Positions 1-9,913 of a DNA stretch of 64,000 nucleotides are shown here, in pieces (position 1 is the stretch's first letter; each line of letters opens with the position of its first letter). Both the position numbers and the translations under genes were made by a program. The notes beneath the pieces are model-generated. The model ran no database searches and had not been told where the DNA came from. It was given only the letters and a program-made list of their open reading frames with translations. Source of the DNA: Saccharospirillum mangrovi (GTDB lineage Bacteria; Pseudomonadota; Gammaproteobacteria; Pseudomonadales; Natronospirillaceae); assembly GCF_003367315.1 (NCBI RefSeq), contig NZ_CP031415.1, positions 2,726,001-2,790,000 on the forward strand. The letters are read 5' to 3'.

Positions 1-64
1 TCCAGATCACCGGCGGCATCGACTGCTGCAATTGCTGCGTCAGTTGCTGAGCGGTGATTTTCAT
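1..64 (-). CDS. holA: DNA polymerase III delta subunit, N-terminal end (partial)
   Basis: Only the first 21 codons lie in the window. They begin [14 protein letters not shown], which fits the start of the clamp-loader delta subunit. The start ATG shares one base with the TGA of the upstream lptE gene (TGATG), so the two are translationally coupled. Known family role: delta opens the beta sliding clamp during loading. The assignment rests mostly on the conserved order leuS-lptE-holA, because the visible peptide is short. Confidence 0.8.
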   Translation of the reverse strand, partial: MKITAQQLTQQLQQSMPPVIW

Positions 65-561
65 CAGCGCGACTCCGGTGCCCGGTTCAGTTCTTCGGTG
101 GAAATGGCTTCGAGTTGGTCGAGCAAACGCAAGGCGATGCGCTGTCGCAAAAACGCCTGACGTTCGGCGCGGGCGTCGTCTTCGTCGATTTCCGGACTCA
201 GACTGAGGCGGGTTTCCGAGCGCGTGCGACGATGATTAATCACCGCAACGCCCTGGGCGTTGATAAGACTCCATTCGATTTCCAATGCCAGCATTTCGGC
301 TTCGCTCAGCTCGACCGTGTTGTCGTTTACCGAGTGAATTTGCAGCAAGGTATCGGCCGGTTGTTCTGATAACGACAGCCCGTAAATGGCGAAAATATCG
401 CGCGTCACCAAATACAAATCGTCCTGGTCGCCGCGCGCTTCCCACACCAGCGGGCTCAAGCCATCGGCAAAGCGAAACTGGCCTTTGAGCTGATAGCCGC
501 AAGCGCTGACCAGCAGCGCTGCGGCGATCAATACGCCGGTAATTCGTCCGTTAATTCGCAA
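64..561 (-). CDS. lptE: LPS-assembly lipoprotein LptE
   Basis: A 165-residue lipoprotein that plugs the LptD barrel in the outer membrane and helps deliver LPS to the cell surface. Residues 1-21 form a lipoprotein signal with lipobox LVSAC (Cys21), followed by GYQLKGQF, the conserved start of mature LptE/RlpB. Length is normal for the family. The start codon lies inside the last codons of leuS (11-base overlap) and the stop overlaps holA by one base, so leuS-lptE-holA is one operon. Nothing unusual is seen. Confidence 0.93.
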   Translation of the reverse strand: MRINGRITGVLIAAALLVSACGYQLKGQFRFADGLSPLVWEARGDQDDLYLVTRDIFAIYGLSLSEQPADTLLQIHSVNDNTVELSEAEMLALEIEWSLINAQGVAVINHRRTRSETRLSLSPEIDEDDARAERQAFLRQRIALRLLDQLEAISTEELNRAPESR

Positions 562-3130
562 CGATGTTCACCAGCTTGTTGGGCACCACAATCACTTTGC
601 GCACGGTCGCATCGCCGATAAAACGCTGCACATTTTCATCGGCCATGGCGGCGGTTTCGACGGCGGCTTTATCGGCATTGGCAGCCACTTCGAAACGACC
701 GCGCACCTTGCCGTTTACCTGCACCACGTACAGCTGGGTGTCTTTGACCAGGGCGCTGTCGTCGACTTGCGGCCAGCTGACGTCGAGGATCAAACCGGCA
801 TGGCCGAGTTCGTTCCACAATACCTGTGTGATGTGCGGCACGATGGGTGCCAGCACCCGCACGGCGGTTTCCAGCGCTTCGTGCACCACGGCGCGACCTT
901 GAGCGTCAGTGGCTTCAAACTTGTTCACCGCGTTGAGCAATTCCATCACTTTGGCGATGGCGGTGTTGAAGGTTTTGCGTTCGCCAAAATCGGCGGTGAC
1001 GCCGGCAATGGTTTCGTGTGTTTTACGACGCAGCGCTTTTTGTTCGTCGTTCAATTCAGCGGCGTTCAGTGCAGCGATGTCGCCGCCTTCAAGCAACTGA
1101 TGTACGGCACGCCACAGACGCTGTAAAAATTTCTGCGCGCCCTGCACGCCCGACTCGGTCCATTCCAAAGTTTGCTCCGGCGGTGCGGCAAACATGGAGA
1201 ACAAGCGCAGCGTGTCGGCACCGTATTGTTCAATCGCTTCTTGCGGATCGGTGCCGTTGTTTTTCGATTTCGACATCTTGGAAATGCCGTTGAATTTAAC
1301 CGGCAAGCCCGTGGAAATCTGTCGGCCGCCGATGACTTTGCCTTTGTCATCGCGCTCGACTTCCACGTCGCCCGGCGCTACCCAAACGCGACCTTCATCG
1401 CCTTCGCGGAACCAGGTTTCGGCCAGCACCATGCCCTGGCACAGCAGATTGGTGAACGGCTCGTCGGACTTGACCAAACCTTCATCGCGCATGGCTTTGT
1501 AATAGAAACGCGCGTACATCAAATGCATGGTGGCGTGTTCGATGCCGCCAATGTACTGATCGACCGGTAACCAATAGTTGGCTTCTTCCGGCTCAATCAT
1601 GCCGTCGTTGTAATGCGGCGTGGTATAGCGCGCGAAATACCAGCTCGATTCCATGAAGGTGTCGAAGGTGTCGGTTTCGCGTTTTGCCGGTTGGCCGCCA
1701 ACGGTGGTGTCTTCAAAAGCCGGGTTGTTTTTGATCGGCGAACTGGCGCCGTCGAACACCACGTCTTCGGGCAATTCGACCGGGAATTCTTCGGCCGGTC
1801 TGGCTTGCCCATCAACATAGACCATCGGCACTGGCGCACCCCAATACCGCTGGCGGCTGACGCCCCAATCGCGCAGACGATAGTTGGTGGTTACTTCGCC
1901 CAGGCCTTTGCTCGCCAGCCAGTCGGCGATTTTCTTGAACGCCTGTTCGCTGGTCAGGCCGTCGAATTCACCGGAATTCACCACCACACCTTTTTCAGTG
2001 AAGGCTTCGGTTCTCAGATCAACAACTTTGTCGCTGCCTTCGGCCGGTGCGACGACCTGTTTGATTGGCAAGCCGTAAGCGGTGGCAAATTCCCAGTCGC
2101 GTTGATCGTGGCCGGGCACCGACATGACTGCGCCGCTGCCGTAATCCATCAACACAAAGTTGGCGGACCATACCGGGATTTCCTCGCCGGTGATCGGGTG
2201 AATCGCAATCAAGCCGGTGGCGTGACCTTTTTTCTCCATCGTCGCCATGTCGGCTTCGCTGGTGGTCATGCGGCGGCAGTCTTCGACAAACTGCTGCAAG
2301 CTGGGGTTGTCTTTAGCGGCAGCGGCCGTCAACGGATGATCGGCTGCCAATGCCATATAAGTGACGCCCATCAGGGTGTCAGGACGGGTGGTGTAGACCT
2401 CGACCGACTGGTCGCTGTCTTTCAATTTAAAGCGCAGGGTGACGCCCAGGCTGCGGCCAATCCAGTTGCGCTGCATGGCCTTCACTTCTTCCGGCCAGCC
2501 GTCGAGGTTGTCGAGTTGTTCCAGCAATTCAGCGGCGTAAGCGGTGGTTTTGACGAACCACTGGTCCATCTCTTTGCGTTCGACCGGGGTGTCGCAACGC
2601 CAGCAGCAGCCGTCGTGCACCTGTTCGTTGGCGAGTACGGTCTGATCAACCGGGCACCAGTTCACTGCCGAGGTTTTCTTGTACGCCAGGCCTTTTTCGA
2701 CCAGGCGGGTGAAGAACCACTGTTCCCATTTGTAATAGTCGGGTGAGCAGGTGGTGACTTCACGACTCCAGTCGTAGGCAAACCCCAGCGCTTTGAGCTG
2801 GTTGCGCATGTGGTCGATGTTTTCGTAGGTCCACTTGGCCGGGGCAACGCCGTGCTGGATGGCGGCGTTTTCGGCCGGCATGCCGAAGGCGTCCCAACCC
2901 ATGGGTTGCAGGACGTTTTTGCCCAGCATGCGCTGGTAGCGGCTGATCACATCACCGATGGTGTAGTTACGAACGTGGCCCATGTGTAGCTTGCCGCTGG
3001 GGTAAGGCAGCATCGACAGGCAATAGAATTTCTCTTTGCTCATATCGACAGTGGCTTTGAACACCTGTTGCTCGTTCCAGGTGGTTTGCACCTGGCGTTC
3101 AATCGCGGCCGGGGAGTAGTTCGCGTCCAT
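551..3130 (-). CDS. leuS: Leucyl-tRNA synthetase
   Basis: Class I synthetase that charges tRNA-Leu in the cytoplasm; 859 residues, essentially the usual length. The HIGH-type motif [11 protein letters not shown] is at residues 42-52 and KMSKS at 618-622, with the CP1 editing region between. An ATG eight codons upstream (3154) is possible, but the ATG at 3130 has a better-placed AGGA six bases before it and matches the usual N-terminus (MDANYSP). First gene of the leuS-lptE-holA operon. Confidence 0.97.
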   Translation of the reverse strand: MDANYSPAAIERQVQTTWNEQQVFKATVDMSKEKFYCLSMLPYPSGKLHMGHVRNYTIGDVISRYQRMLGKNVLQPMGWDAFGMPAENAAIQHGVAPAKWTYENIDHMRNQLKALGFAYDWSREVTTCSPDYYKWEQWFFTRLVEKGLAYKKTSAVNWCPVDQTVLANEQVHDGCCWRCDTPVERKEMDQWFVKTTAYAAELLEQLDNLDGWPEEVKAMQRNWIGRSLGVTLRFKLKDSDQSVEVYTTRPDTLMGVTYMALAADHPLTAAAAKDNPSLQQFVEDCRRMTTSEADMATMEKKGHATGLIAIHPITGEEIPVWSANFVLMDYGSGAVMSVPGHDQRDWEFATAYGLPIKQVVAPAEGSDKVVDLRTEAFTEKGVVVNSGEFDGLTSEQAFKKIADWLASKGLGEVTTNYRLRDWGVSRQRYWGAPVPMVYVDGQARPAEEFPVELPEDVVFDGASSPIKNNPAFEDTTVGGQPAKRETDTFDTFMESSWYFARYTTPHYNDGMIEPEEANYWLPVDQYIGGIEHATMHLMYARFYYKAMRDEGLVKSDEPFTNLLCQGMVLAETWFREGDEGRVWVAPGDVEVERDDKGKVIGGRQISTGLPVKFNGISKMSKSKNNGTDPQEAIEQYGADTLRLFSMFAAPPEQTLEWTESGVQGAQKFLQRLWRAVHQLLEGGDIAALNAAELNDEQKALRRKTHETIAGVTADFGERKTFNTAIAKVMELLNAVNKFEATDAQGRAVVHEALETAVRVLAPIVPHITQVLWNELGHAGLILDVSWPQVDDSALVKDTQLYVVQVNGKVRGRFEVAANADKAAVETAAMADENVQRFIGDATVRKVIVVPNKLVNIVAN

Positions 3131-3270
3131 CGGATTCCTGTTGTTTGAGATCAAAGTTAGGGTCGTGTCTGGGGTCGTAGATGAAGCGGGTGCGATTCAG
3201 CGCACCTGGGCCGCTGAGGATACCCGACTGGCGGGCGTTTTTCGACTGGCACAACGCCGCTGCGGGCGGC

Positions 3271-3969
3271 TTAACGGGGCCGGTCGGCCAGGTGCCCCGG
3301 CTTGTGCAAAATCACCACATCGGCGGCCACGGTTTCGAGCCGTTCAGCGCCCAATCGCCGTGCCAGCCATTCGAAGGTGGCTGGTGCGTAAAAAGCGATG
3401 TGAGTGGGGTCGTGGATATAGCGCCATTGCCTGAAAGCTGCCTGGTCGCGCACCGGCTGGGTTTGTATCGCCAACTTGCCGCCTGGATGCAATTGTTGCC
3501 ACAACATCGACAACACCTCCCAGGGCGAGCCGAGGTGTTCAATCACCTCCGTCAGGGTGATGAAATCGTAGCGGCGCTGCAAAACGTCGCTATCCGGCCG
3601 ATAAAAAAGATCGTATAGCGCCACCGGAAAACCCGCTTCCTCAAACATGGCCGCCAACGCAGGGCCCGGCCCACAACCGAAGTCCAGGCCGGTACTGCCC
3701 GGCGGCAAGCGTTCGACCAACGCATTAAAAGTGCGGCTGAGGAAGCGCCGATAGCCAGCGTCGTCTAGAGTGTTTTCATGACGATCGTATTCAGCCTTTT
3801 CATCTGCTGCCGAAATACGTTGCTGAACGGGCACGCTGACGAGCTGACACTGGTGGCAACACCAATAGTCGCGTTCGCCTCGGCGATGCCACAACGACGC
3901 CTCAAGGGCACCGCAAAGCGGACACGGATGCGCCCCGAGTGCTGGAATTAAACGGTCAGTTTCAACCAT
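3271..3969 (-). CDS. Class I SAM-dependent methyltransferase with N-terminal zinc-ribbon
   Basis: A 232-residue protein. Cys16-x2-Cys19 and Cys38-x2-Cys41 form a likely zinc ribbon near the N-terminus. SAM-binding motif I (GLDFGCGPG) is at residues 94-102, followed by a Methyltransf_23-like fold with ITLTEVIEHL. This architecture is common among small-molecule or sugar methyltransferases; the substrate cannot be read from the sequence. The open frame continues far upstream, but that extension lies antisense to the sensor-kinase gene and has no family character, so the ATG at 3969 is used. The 140 bases between this gene and leuS hold no clear terminator. Confidence 0.82.
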   Translation of the reverse strand: MVETDRLIPALGAHPCPLCGALEASLWHRRGERDYWCCHQCQLVSVPVQQRISAADEKAEYDRHENTLDDAGYRRFLSRTFNALVERLPPGSTGLDFGCGPGPALAAMFEEAGFPVALYDLFYRPDSDVLQRRYDFITLTEVIEHLGSPWEVLSMLWQQLHPGGKLAIQTQPVRDQAAFRQWRYIHDPTHIAFYAPATFEWLARRLGAERLETVAADVVILHKPGHLADRPR

Positions 3970-4087
3970 GCTAGTGGTCACTACGATTAGGTCGTGCAAG
4001 GCTAACAAGGAGTTCCAGCTTGGCGCTACGGCTGGATCACCGCGGGCTGGTTGGCCGACCCTGAGAAACAGAGGGAAAGGTATTACA

Positions 4088-6706
4088 GTGGCAGCCCAAT
4101 TTGCTCGTTTTACGCGATTGCTGGTGTCGCTTGTGCTGGGTTTGCCGCTACTGGTGTGCGCGGCGGACGAGGCCATAGACACGCGCGGCCATTGGCTCGA
4201 CGTTCCAGACACCTGGCAACCGGCTCTGCTCAGCCCCGAAGAATTGCGCCAACGCCAAACCGACATCACGCTGGATTGGAACAGCGGTGTCGATTGGCAC
4301 GTGCTAACGGTCAATGCCAGCGATGGTGGCTTGTACTTCCTGGACTTTCGCAACTCCTCCGTCATTGGCCGCTTCCACCACTGGGTGATGGACGAAACCG
4401 GCGCGGTCATCGCCGAGTTCGAAGGCGGCATTCAGAGTGAGGAACCCAACCCCGTTACCTTGCGGCACGGCCGGTTGGTGCATTTGCCTGTCGGCCAATA
4501 TCAAATCTTCACCCGGCTCGACAGTCCGTTCTATCTGGCTGAACCGGTGCCCGGTTTATTCGCCTACCACGACTATTTGCAATCCATCAAAATCGGCAAT
4601 GCCATCACCCTGACTGGCATGGGCATTTTCTTCGCGATGGGCATTTATTACATCGTGCTGGCGGCGAGCCGAAAACGCATTGGCGACTTGTTCTACGCGA
4701 TTTTTATCTGGGGCAATTTCTTCTACAACGGCGCTGCTTTGCTGGTGTTTTCCGATCTGTTTCAGATCAAAAATTTCTATCTGATCAGTGTGCCGATTTT
4801 AATTTCCAACCCGGCTTACATCGCCTTCGTCATGGTGTTGCTGCACATCAACCGCTACACCTCGCGCACCCTGACGTTGATCGGCCACGGCTTGATTACC
4901 CTCTTTATTCTGTTCTGGCTGGTGGCGCTGGTGCAGCCAACCTGGTCACTGGAACTCGACCGTTACGGCGTTGGTCTGTTTGCGCTATACGGCATCAGCG
5001 CGGCCATAACCCGGCTCATTCAAGGCAATCGCACAGCACGATTCTATCTGGTCGCGAACATTGCCTTTTTCATACCGGGGTTGATATCGATTGCGCTGTC
5101 GAGCCTGCCATTTTCGGAAACCATTTTTGTTGAACACCTGGGGCTGTTTGCTGTCGCCATCGAGGTAATTTTGCTGTCGTTGGTAATCAGCCATCAGGTG
5201 GGCATGGTGTATCGGGAAAAAGAAGCCGGCTTGTTCGCCACTCAGGAAGCCCTGCTCGCCGCCAACCAGGCGCTGGAAACCAAAGAGCGCTTTCTCGCCA
5301 ATGTCAGTCACGAACTGCGCACACCGCTGAACGCCATTCAGGGCTCGGTGGAATTGATCGACCAATACAGCCTGCCCAACCGTGTGCGGCGCCACATTCA
5401 GGCCATTCAAACCTCGTCCAATTTCCTGCTGTATCTGATCAACGATATCCTCGACTTAGCCAAAATGAACGCCAACCAATTGGACCTGGTGCGCGAAGAA
5501 TTTGATCTGGATGTGGCGTTGGACGAACTCGGTGGTCTGTATTGCAACGCCTTCAACCGCGAGCACGTGAAACTGGAATTGAACATCGATGCGCAAGTAC
5601 CGCGCCGCATCATCGGCGATGAAAACCGCATCAAACAAATACTCGCCAACCTGTTGAGCAACGCCTTCAAATTCACCGAAACGGGCAACATCTGTTTAAG
5701 CATCAAGCCGGTGGATGATCGCTTGGAATTTCGCGTTTCCGATACTGGCATTGGTATCGACGCCGATAAAATTCAGTCGGTTTTTTCCGCCTTCACTCAA
5801 GCCGATGCATCCATCGCGCGTCGCTACGGCGGCACCGGTTTGGGTTTGCACATCGCCTCCAAACTGGCGCGGTTAATGGGCGGGGAATTGGGTGTCGACA
5901 GCCAGCCGGGTTACGGCAGCTCGTTCCATTTTTCAATGCCCAACGTCGGCCCGTTTTCAGCGCCGCAAACGCGCACCGAAGCCTTGGGCATCCTGTATGG
6001 GAAAGACGATCTGGGCCAACTGCTGCGTCAGGATCTGGCGCGCTTTGGCATTGCACCGCAGCAACAGGTGCCATTAGAACAAATGGACCAGGCGGAGTTG
6101 GCACAAATGCCAATGTGGCTGGTTATCGCCGACCAGTTCGACCCGGTGATTCACGACAAAATCAGCGACGCCGGCTGCACCGTCAAATGGTTCGTGAACG
6201 ACAGCAACGGCTTTGAACTCAGCGACGACAGCGTCGATATCGAACTGCTGCCCTATGCCCGCATCCCGCTGGCGCGCCTGCTGGAATCACCCACCGACAT
6301 CGAACCGCCGGATCAGGTGAACCGCCTGCTGAGCCAATTGCAGATCGTCGCAGTAGACGACAACGTGGTGAACCTCAAAGTACTGATGGGCATGTTGCGG
6401 CGGCTGAACGTCGATTGCGTTGGCTTCGAGCGCGCCGAAGAAGCCATGCGCTACATCGGCTCCAACTACCCCGATATTGTGCTGATGGACGTGCAAATGC
6501 CCGTCGTCGATGGCCTGGAAGCCACGCGCCATCTGCGTCAGCAACGCTTTAACAATCCGGTCATTGCCTTTACCGCCAACGCCTCCGATCATGACCTGGA
6601 TAACTGCCGCTCGGCCGGCATGAACGATGTGCTGGTCAAGCCGATCAAGCTGGATGATCTGAAACGCATGTTGTTGAAGTGGTCAGATTCGCTCGGCAAC
6701 CGCTGA
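4088..6706 (+). CDS. Hybrid sensor histidine kinase with 7TMR-DISM sensor and receiver domain
   Basis: An 872-residue inner-membrane signalling protein. A cleavable signal peptide (about residues 1-28) is followed by a periplasmic 7TMR-DISMED2-like domain, about seven membrane helices (roughly 160-375), a HisKA domain with His408 in SHELRTPLN, a HATPase with intact N box and DTGIGID/GGTGLGL boxes, and a receiver domain with phosphoacceptor Asp801 (LMDVQMP). No HPt domain is visible, so a separate phosphotransfer protein is expected. The start is the GTG at 4088, preceded by GGGAAAGG seven bases away. The frame stays open back to 3968, but that stretch has no family features. The ligand is unknown; DISMED2 domains are usually linked to carbohydrate sensing. 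Followed 37 bases later by an unknown membrane protein. Confidence 0.9.
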   Translation: MAAQFARFTRLLVSLVLGLPLLVCAADEAIDTRGHWLDVPDTWQPALLSPEELRQRQTDITLDWNSGVDWHVLTVNASDGGLYFLDFRNSSVIGRFHHWVMDETGAVIAEFEGGIQSEEPNPVTLRHGRLVHLPVGQYQIFTRLDSPFYLAEPVPGLFAYHDYLQSIKIGNAITLTGMGIFFAMGIYYIVLAASRKRIGDLFYAIFIWGNFFYNGAALLVFSDLFQIKNFYLISVPILISNPAYIAFVMVLLHINRYTSRTLTLIGHGLITLFILFWLVALVQPTWSLELDRYGVGLFALYGISAAITRLIQGNRTARFYLVANIAFFIPGLISIALSSLPFSETIFVEHLGLFAVAIEVILLSLVISHQVGMVYREKEAGLFATQEALLAANQALETKERFLANVSHELRTPLNAIQGSVELIDQYSLPNRVRRHIQAIQTSSNFLLYLINDILDLAKMNANQLDLVREEFDLDVALDELGGLYCNAFNREHVKLELNIDAQVPRRIIGDENRIKQILANLLSNAFKFTETGNICLSIKPVDDRLEFRVSDTGIGIDADKIQSVFSAFTQADASIARRYGGTGLGLHIASKLARLMGGELGVDSQPGYGSSFHFSMPNVGPFSAPQTRTEALGILYGKDDLGQLLRQDLARFGIAPQQQVPLEQMDQAELAQMPMWLVIADQFDPVIHDKISDAGCTVKWFVNDSNGFELSDDSVDIELLPYARIPLARLLESPTDIEPPDQVNRLLSQLQIVAVDDNVVNLKVLMGMLRRLNVDCVGFERAEEAMRYIGSNYPDIVLMDVQMPVVDGLEATRHLRQQRFNNPVIAFTANASDHDLDNCRSAGMNDVLVKPIKLDDLKRMLLKWSDSLGNR

Positions 6707-6743
6707 GCGCTGACTTGGACGTAACTCACGCAAAGGAAAGTCT

Positions 6744-7898
6744 ATGAACGCTTCGAAGTGGTCGTTACTCTGGCCGATCCTGCTGACCATTCTGGTTCCG
6801 CTGGCCGCCGCCTGGTTTGCTTACCCTGCACACTTGCCGCCGAATTTCGGCGTCTTCCCGCCCGTACAAGTGCCGGGTACACCGGGTTTTAATCTGTGGT
6901 ATTTCCTGGCTGTATTGGCGGTGGCTCTGGTCATCGCCGCGCTGATTATTTTCCCATCCTGGTTCGGCTTTGCCGGCAGCTCGCCGCAACCGGCACCGGC
7001 CAAAAAACCACTGCCCTGGTGGTTCTGGGTGGGCGGTCTGTTCATGGTGGTGTTCTGGTGGGTAATGTGGGCGCGCCCGGCATCGCTTGGCCCCATCGTT
7101 TACTACGCTTTCAGCCCAATGTGGTGGGGGTTTATCGTCTTTCTCGACGGCATTAATTACCGCATGAACGACGGCAAATCGTTAATTGCCACCAAACCCG
7201 GCCTGATGATTTTCAGTGCCATCATTTCCATTGTCGGCTGGGGTTATTTCGAGTTTTACGACTACTTCGTACTGGCCAACTGGTATTACCCGAACGGCCA
7301 CATGAGTGCGCTCTCGCACAGCACCATCGTTATTCTGTTCCTGATTGCCTACACCACCGTCTGGCCGGCGATTATGGAATGGTTCAACCTGCTCAACGCC
7401 TTTCCCAAACTGGTGGCGCGGTATCAGAACGGGTGGCAGTTTACCGTGAACGGCAACTGGCTGATCGTCATCGGCCTGATCGTTATCGCCGTTATGGTGT
7501 TCTTCCCCTACCCGGTGTTCTGGGGCATCTGGATCGGCCCGATGGCCGTGATCATCGGCCTGCTGATTCGCCTCAACATCTGGTCGCCGTTCACCTCAAT
7601 GCAACAAGGCAACTGGGCACCGCTGATCCTGATCGCCCTGGCCTCGCTGTTTAACGGCTTCCTGTGGGAACTGTGGAACTACGGCAGCAGCCACCCGGAC
7701 ATCGGCTACCCGACCAACCCCAACTACTGGATTTATGACATTCCCTACGTGAACGTCATTCACATCTTCTCCGAGATGCCGTTGCTGGGTTACTTCGGTT
7801 ACCTGCCATTCGGCGCGCTGGTGTGGGTGTTTTTGATCTGGATCGGTGAGCTGTTTAACGTCAGCACCGATATTTATCTGGATGGCAATCCGAACTGA
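6744..7898 (+). CDS. Uncharacterised polytopic membrane protein rich in Trp, Tyr and Phe
   Basis: A 384-residue protein with about nine to eleven predicted membrane segments and an exceptional number of aromatic residues (for example PLPWWFWVGG, VFWWVMWA, LWELWNYG). No catalytic motif or transporter signature was recognised. AAAGGAAAG precedes the ATG at good distance. It follows the hybrid kinase by only 37 bases on the same strand, so co-transcription and a shared sensory or envelope role are plausible, though this is inference. A hairpin lies just after the stop. The gene is real by length, codon use and ribosome site; function unknown. Confidence 0.8.
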   Translation: MNASKWSLLWPILLTILVPLAAAWFAYPAHLPPNFGVFPPVQVPGTPGFNLWYFLAVLAVALVIAALIIFPSWFGFAGSSPQPAPAKKPLPWWFWVGGLFMVVFWWVMWARPASLGPIVYYAFSPMWWGFIVFLDGINYRMNDGKSLIATKPGLMIFSAIISIVGWGYFEFYDYFVLANWYYPNGHMSALSHSTIVILFLIAYTTVWPAIMEWFNLLNAFPKLVARYQNGWQFTVNGNWLIVIGLIVIAVMVFFPYPVFWGIWIGPMAVIIGLLIRLNIWSPFTSMQQGNWAPLILIALASLFNGFLWELWNYGSSHPDIGYPTNPNYWIYDIPYVNVIHIFSEMPLLGYFGYLPFGALVWVFLIWIGELFNVSTDIYLDGNPN

Positions 7899-7908
7899 TG
7901 AAATGAAA

Positions 7909-7938
7909 CCGGCATCGATCGTAAAAGGTCGATGCCGG
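7909..7938 (+). terminator. Hairpin after the membrane-protein gene
   Basis: CCGGCATCGA (7909-7918) pairs perfectly with TCGATGCCGG (7929-7938) across a ten-base loop, ten bases after the stop codon. No T-tract follows, so it may be a weak terminator or a 3' RNA-stabilising hairpin. Confidence 0.45.
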
Positions 7939-8065
7939 ACCGCCTGAATCAACCCAACACCCAATATCTCTGTTTTTCTTCTCAATTTTCAAACCATGCT
8001 CGCAAAATCCTACGTTCGCTCAAACGAAAAATTCCACAGCCTCATCGTACCTTGGTCCACGGGTT

Positions 8066-8092
8066 AACTGAGGCGTTTTGAATGCCTCAGTT
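8066..8092. repeat. 9-bp inverted repeat upstream of lipoprotein gene
   Basis: AACTGAGGC (8066-8074) and GCCTCAGTT (8084-8092) are perfect reverse complements around a nine-base spacer. They lie 35 bases before the chosen start of the lipoprotein gene. No T-tract follows. It could be an operator or a leader hairpin. Confidence 0.4.
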
Positions 8093-8126
8093 GGAGACTT
8101 ATCTCGCGATTTCTGAGGTACGAAAG

Positions 8127-9872
8127 ATGGAACACCAACACTATCCAAACTGGCTCATTCACCTGCTCGTGGCATCGGTTCTGGCCGGATGCTCGGGGGG
8201 TACCCCGCCTGGATCGGACAACAAACCTAGACCTGATTCCAACCCAGTTCCCGATCCCGACCCAGAAACGTTCACCCTAAGTGGAACCATCACCGGGTTG
8301 GTGAACGAATCACTGAAATTGAGCAACAACGGTACCGAAACATTGCCCGTGGCCGGTGTGCAATTCGTTTTCCAGACACCGCTGGAAGACGGCGATGTTT
8401 ACAACATCGCCATTGCCCAACAACCGGACGACCAGCTGTGCCAGGTGATCAATGGCAGCGGCACCATCTCTAGCACCCAGATCGACAACATTGAAGTGCA
8501 CTGCAGTAGTTGGCGGCCAGAAATAGAGACTGTGAGTAATGTGGAATTTCCTCTGAGTGACATTGCCGAACCCCAACTCACCATGAACAATAAAGGCCAT
8601 GCCATTGCAGCCTGGCAAGTTAAGAACGACCAGGGAACAATCGACAACCACGACTCCATCTGGGTTAACCAATTCCAACTCAAGTCGGGTTGGGAAACGG
8701 TCCGCCGCCTCAGCCAGAACGGCCCGACAGGAGATGCAGTGGGTCATGCCAATTTCCCGGCCATTGGCATAGATGGCTACGGCAACGGCCTGGCCGTCTG
8801 GCGACAAGAACAATCCGATGGCAGCGCTGCTATTCGCGTCGATGCTGCCCATTTTTCCGGTTCGGATCGCCAGTGGCACCCTGACGCCCCCATCAGTGAT
8901 CTACAATATAACGCTTATGATTTAGCGCTTGCGATGAATGCAGCAGGCCAGGCTATGGCGGCATGGCGACAAGCTTCTTTGGTTAGCCGGGATGCTTTGG
9001 TTAGCCGGGAGTATTTATCTAAAATGGCTGGTGAGTGTGTCGTTGGCGAAGAGGGGTGCAATAACTCAGGGTGGGCAGAAAGCGACTCTGTAGAAATTAA
9101 TAGTCGTCTGAGAAATATGAAATTAGCGATGGATTCAACCGGCAACGTACTTGCCGTATGGCAGAATGCTGATGTTGCTGACCGGATCCAGATTCATGCT
9201 AATCAATTCTCTGCAAACTCCAAAGAATGGCAAACTGAAATCGTTCTGGATGAGGGTGTGTATACCAACGTTGAATATAGTGGGTATGCACATACTATCG
9301 GGCACCCCCAAGTAGCCATCAATACCCATGGTCAGGCCGTTGCAGTATGGGAAATGCCAGAGGCCGACCCTGATACCGGCCGCGTTACCATCAATATTAA
9401 AGCCAGCCTTTTTGCCGACGGCGCATGGAGCGAACCACAACGTTTGGAAACCGATAACCGTGGCCACGCGGAGCGCCCTCAGGTTGGCCTGGATGACAGC
9501 GGACAAGCGTACGCGGTTTGGCAACAATTCGACGGCAGCCGTACCGATATTTGGCTAAGTCAATACTCACCGGACACTCAAGAATGGGCGGAGCCTATTA
9601 AATTAGAATTGGACGACTCATCAACTTATGCTTCATCCCCACAACTAGCGGTGCAAAGCAATGGCGACGCCATCGCTATTTGGCAGTCCAATACCGGTAT
9701 TTGGACCAGCGTCTATTCACCAAGGGGTGGCTGCTGGTGTCATTCAACCTTGATAGAGAATAACTCGGTAAGTTCTCCCACCATTGCCATGGATGACAAC
9801 GGTCACGCGTTAGCAATTTGGGTACAGATATCTGATGGAGTCCGTAGTCTGCAATCTCTTCAATTCCACTGA
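8127..9872 (+). CDS. Repeat-containing lipoprotein, probable beta-propeller
   Basis: A 581-residue secreted protein. The ATG at 8127 follows GAGGT by seven to eight bases and gives a lipoprotein signal with lipobox LAGC (Cys22); an ATG 45 bases upstream would lengthen the signal without need. A Pro/Asp-rich linker follows (about residues 30-50), then a small beta domain. About eight imperfect repeats come next, each centred on a strand of the form GxAxAxW (NKGHAIAAWQ, GYGNGLAVWRQ, AAGQAMAAWRQ, STGNVLAVWQN, THGQAVAVWEM, DSGQAYAVWQQ, SNGDAIAIWQS, DNGHALAIWVQ). Such repeats suggest beta-propeller blades. An 18-base tandem duplication lies inside. Function unknown; surface binding is one possibility. 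Confidence 0.82.
   Translation: MEHQHYPNWLIHLLVASVLAGCSGGTPPGSDNKPRPDSNPVPDPDPETFTLSGTITGLVNESLKLSNNGTETLPVAGVQFVFQTPLEDGDVYNIAIAQQPDDQLCQVINGSGTISSTQIDNIEVHCSSWRPEIETVSNVEFPLSDIAEPQLTMNNKGHAIAAWQVKNDQGTIDNHDSIWVNQFQLKSGWETVRRLSQNGPTGDAVGHANFPAIGIDGYGNGLAVWRQEQSDGSAAIRVDAAHFSGSDRQWHPDAPISDLQYNAYDLALAMNAAGQAMAAWRQASLVSRDALVSREYLSKMAGECVVGEEGCNNSGWAESDSVEINSRLRNMKLAMDSTGNVLAVWQNADVADRIQIHANQFSANSKEWQTEIVLDEGVYTNVEYSGYAHTIGHPQVAINTHGQAVAVWEMPEADPDTGRVTINIKASLFADGAWSEPQRLETDNRGHAERPQVGLDDSGQAYAVWQQFDGSRTDIWLSQYSPDTQEWAEPIKLELDDSSTYASSPQLAVQSNGDAIAIWQSNTGIWTSVYSPRGGCWCHSTLIENNSVSSPTIAMDDNGHALAIWVQISDGVRSLQSLQFH
8977..9010. repeat. Tandem duplication, 18-bp period, inside the lipoprotein gene
   Basis: CTTTGGTTAGCCGGGA occurs at 8977-8992 and again at 8995-9010. 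The unit keeps the frame and encodes LVSRDA followed by LVSRE. It looks like a recent slippage duplication in an inter-repeat loop. Confidence 0.9.
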
Positions 9873-9913
9873 CGGGAACAAGGTGTCACTCAATCGGATC
9901 TGAATTTTCCAAC

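Noticed and set aside
1613-2746. 377-codon open frame antisense to leuS
   Set aside because: It lies wholly inside a strongly conserved gene, has no ribosome site or domain, and is the usual by-product of high GC with few stops in antisense frames.
3970-4431. N-terminal extension of the methyltransferase to 386 residues
   Set aside because: The extra codons run antisense through the signal peptide and sensor domain of the kinase, and the zinc-ribbon already begins close to the ATG at 3969.
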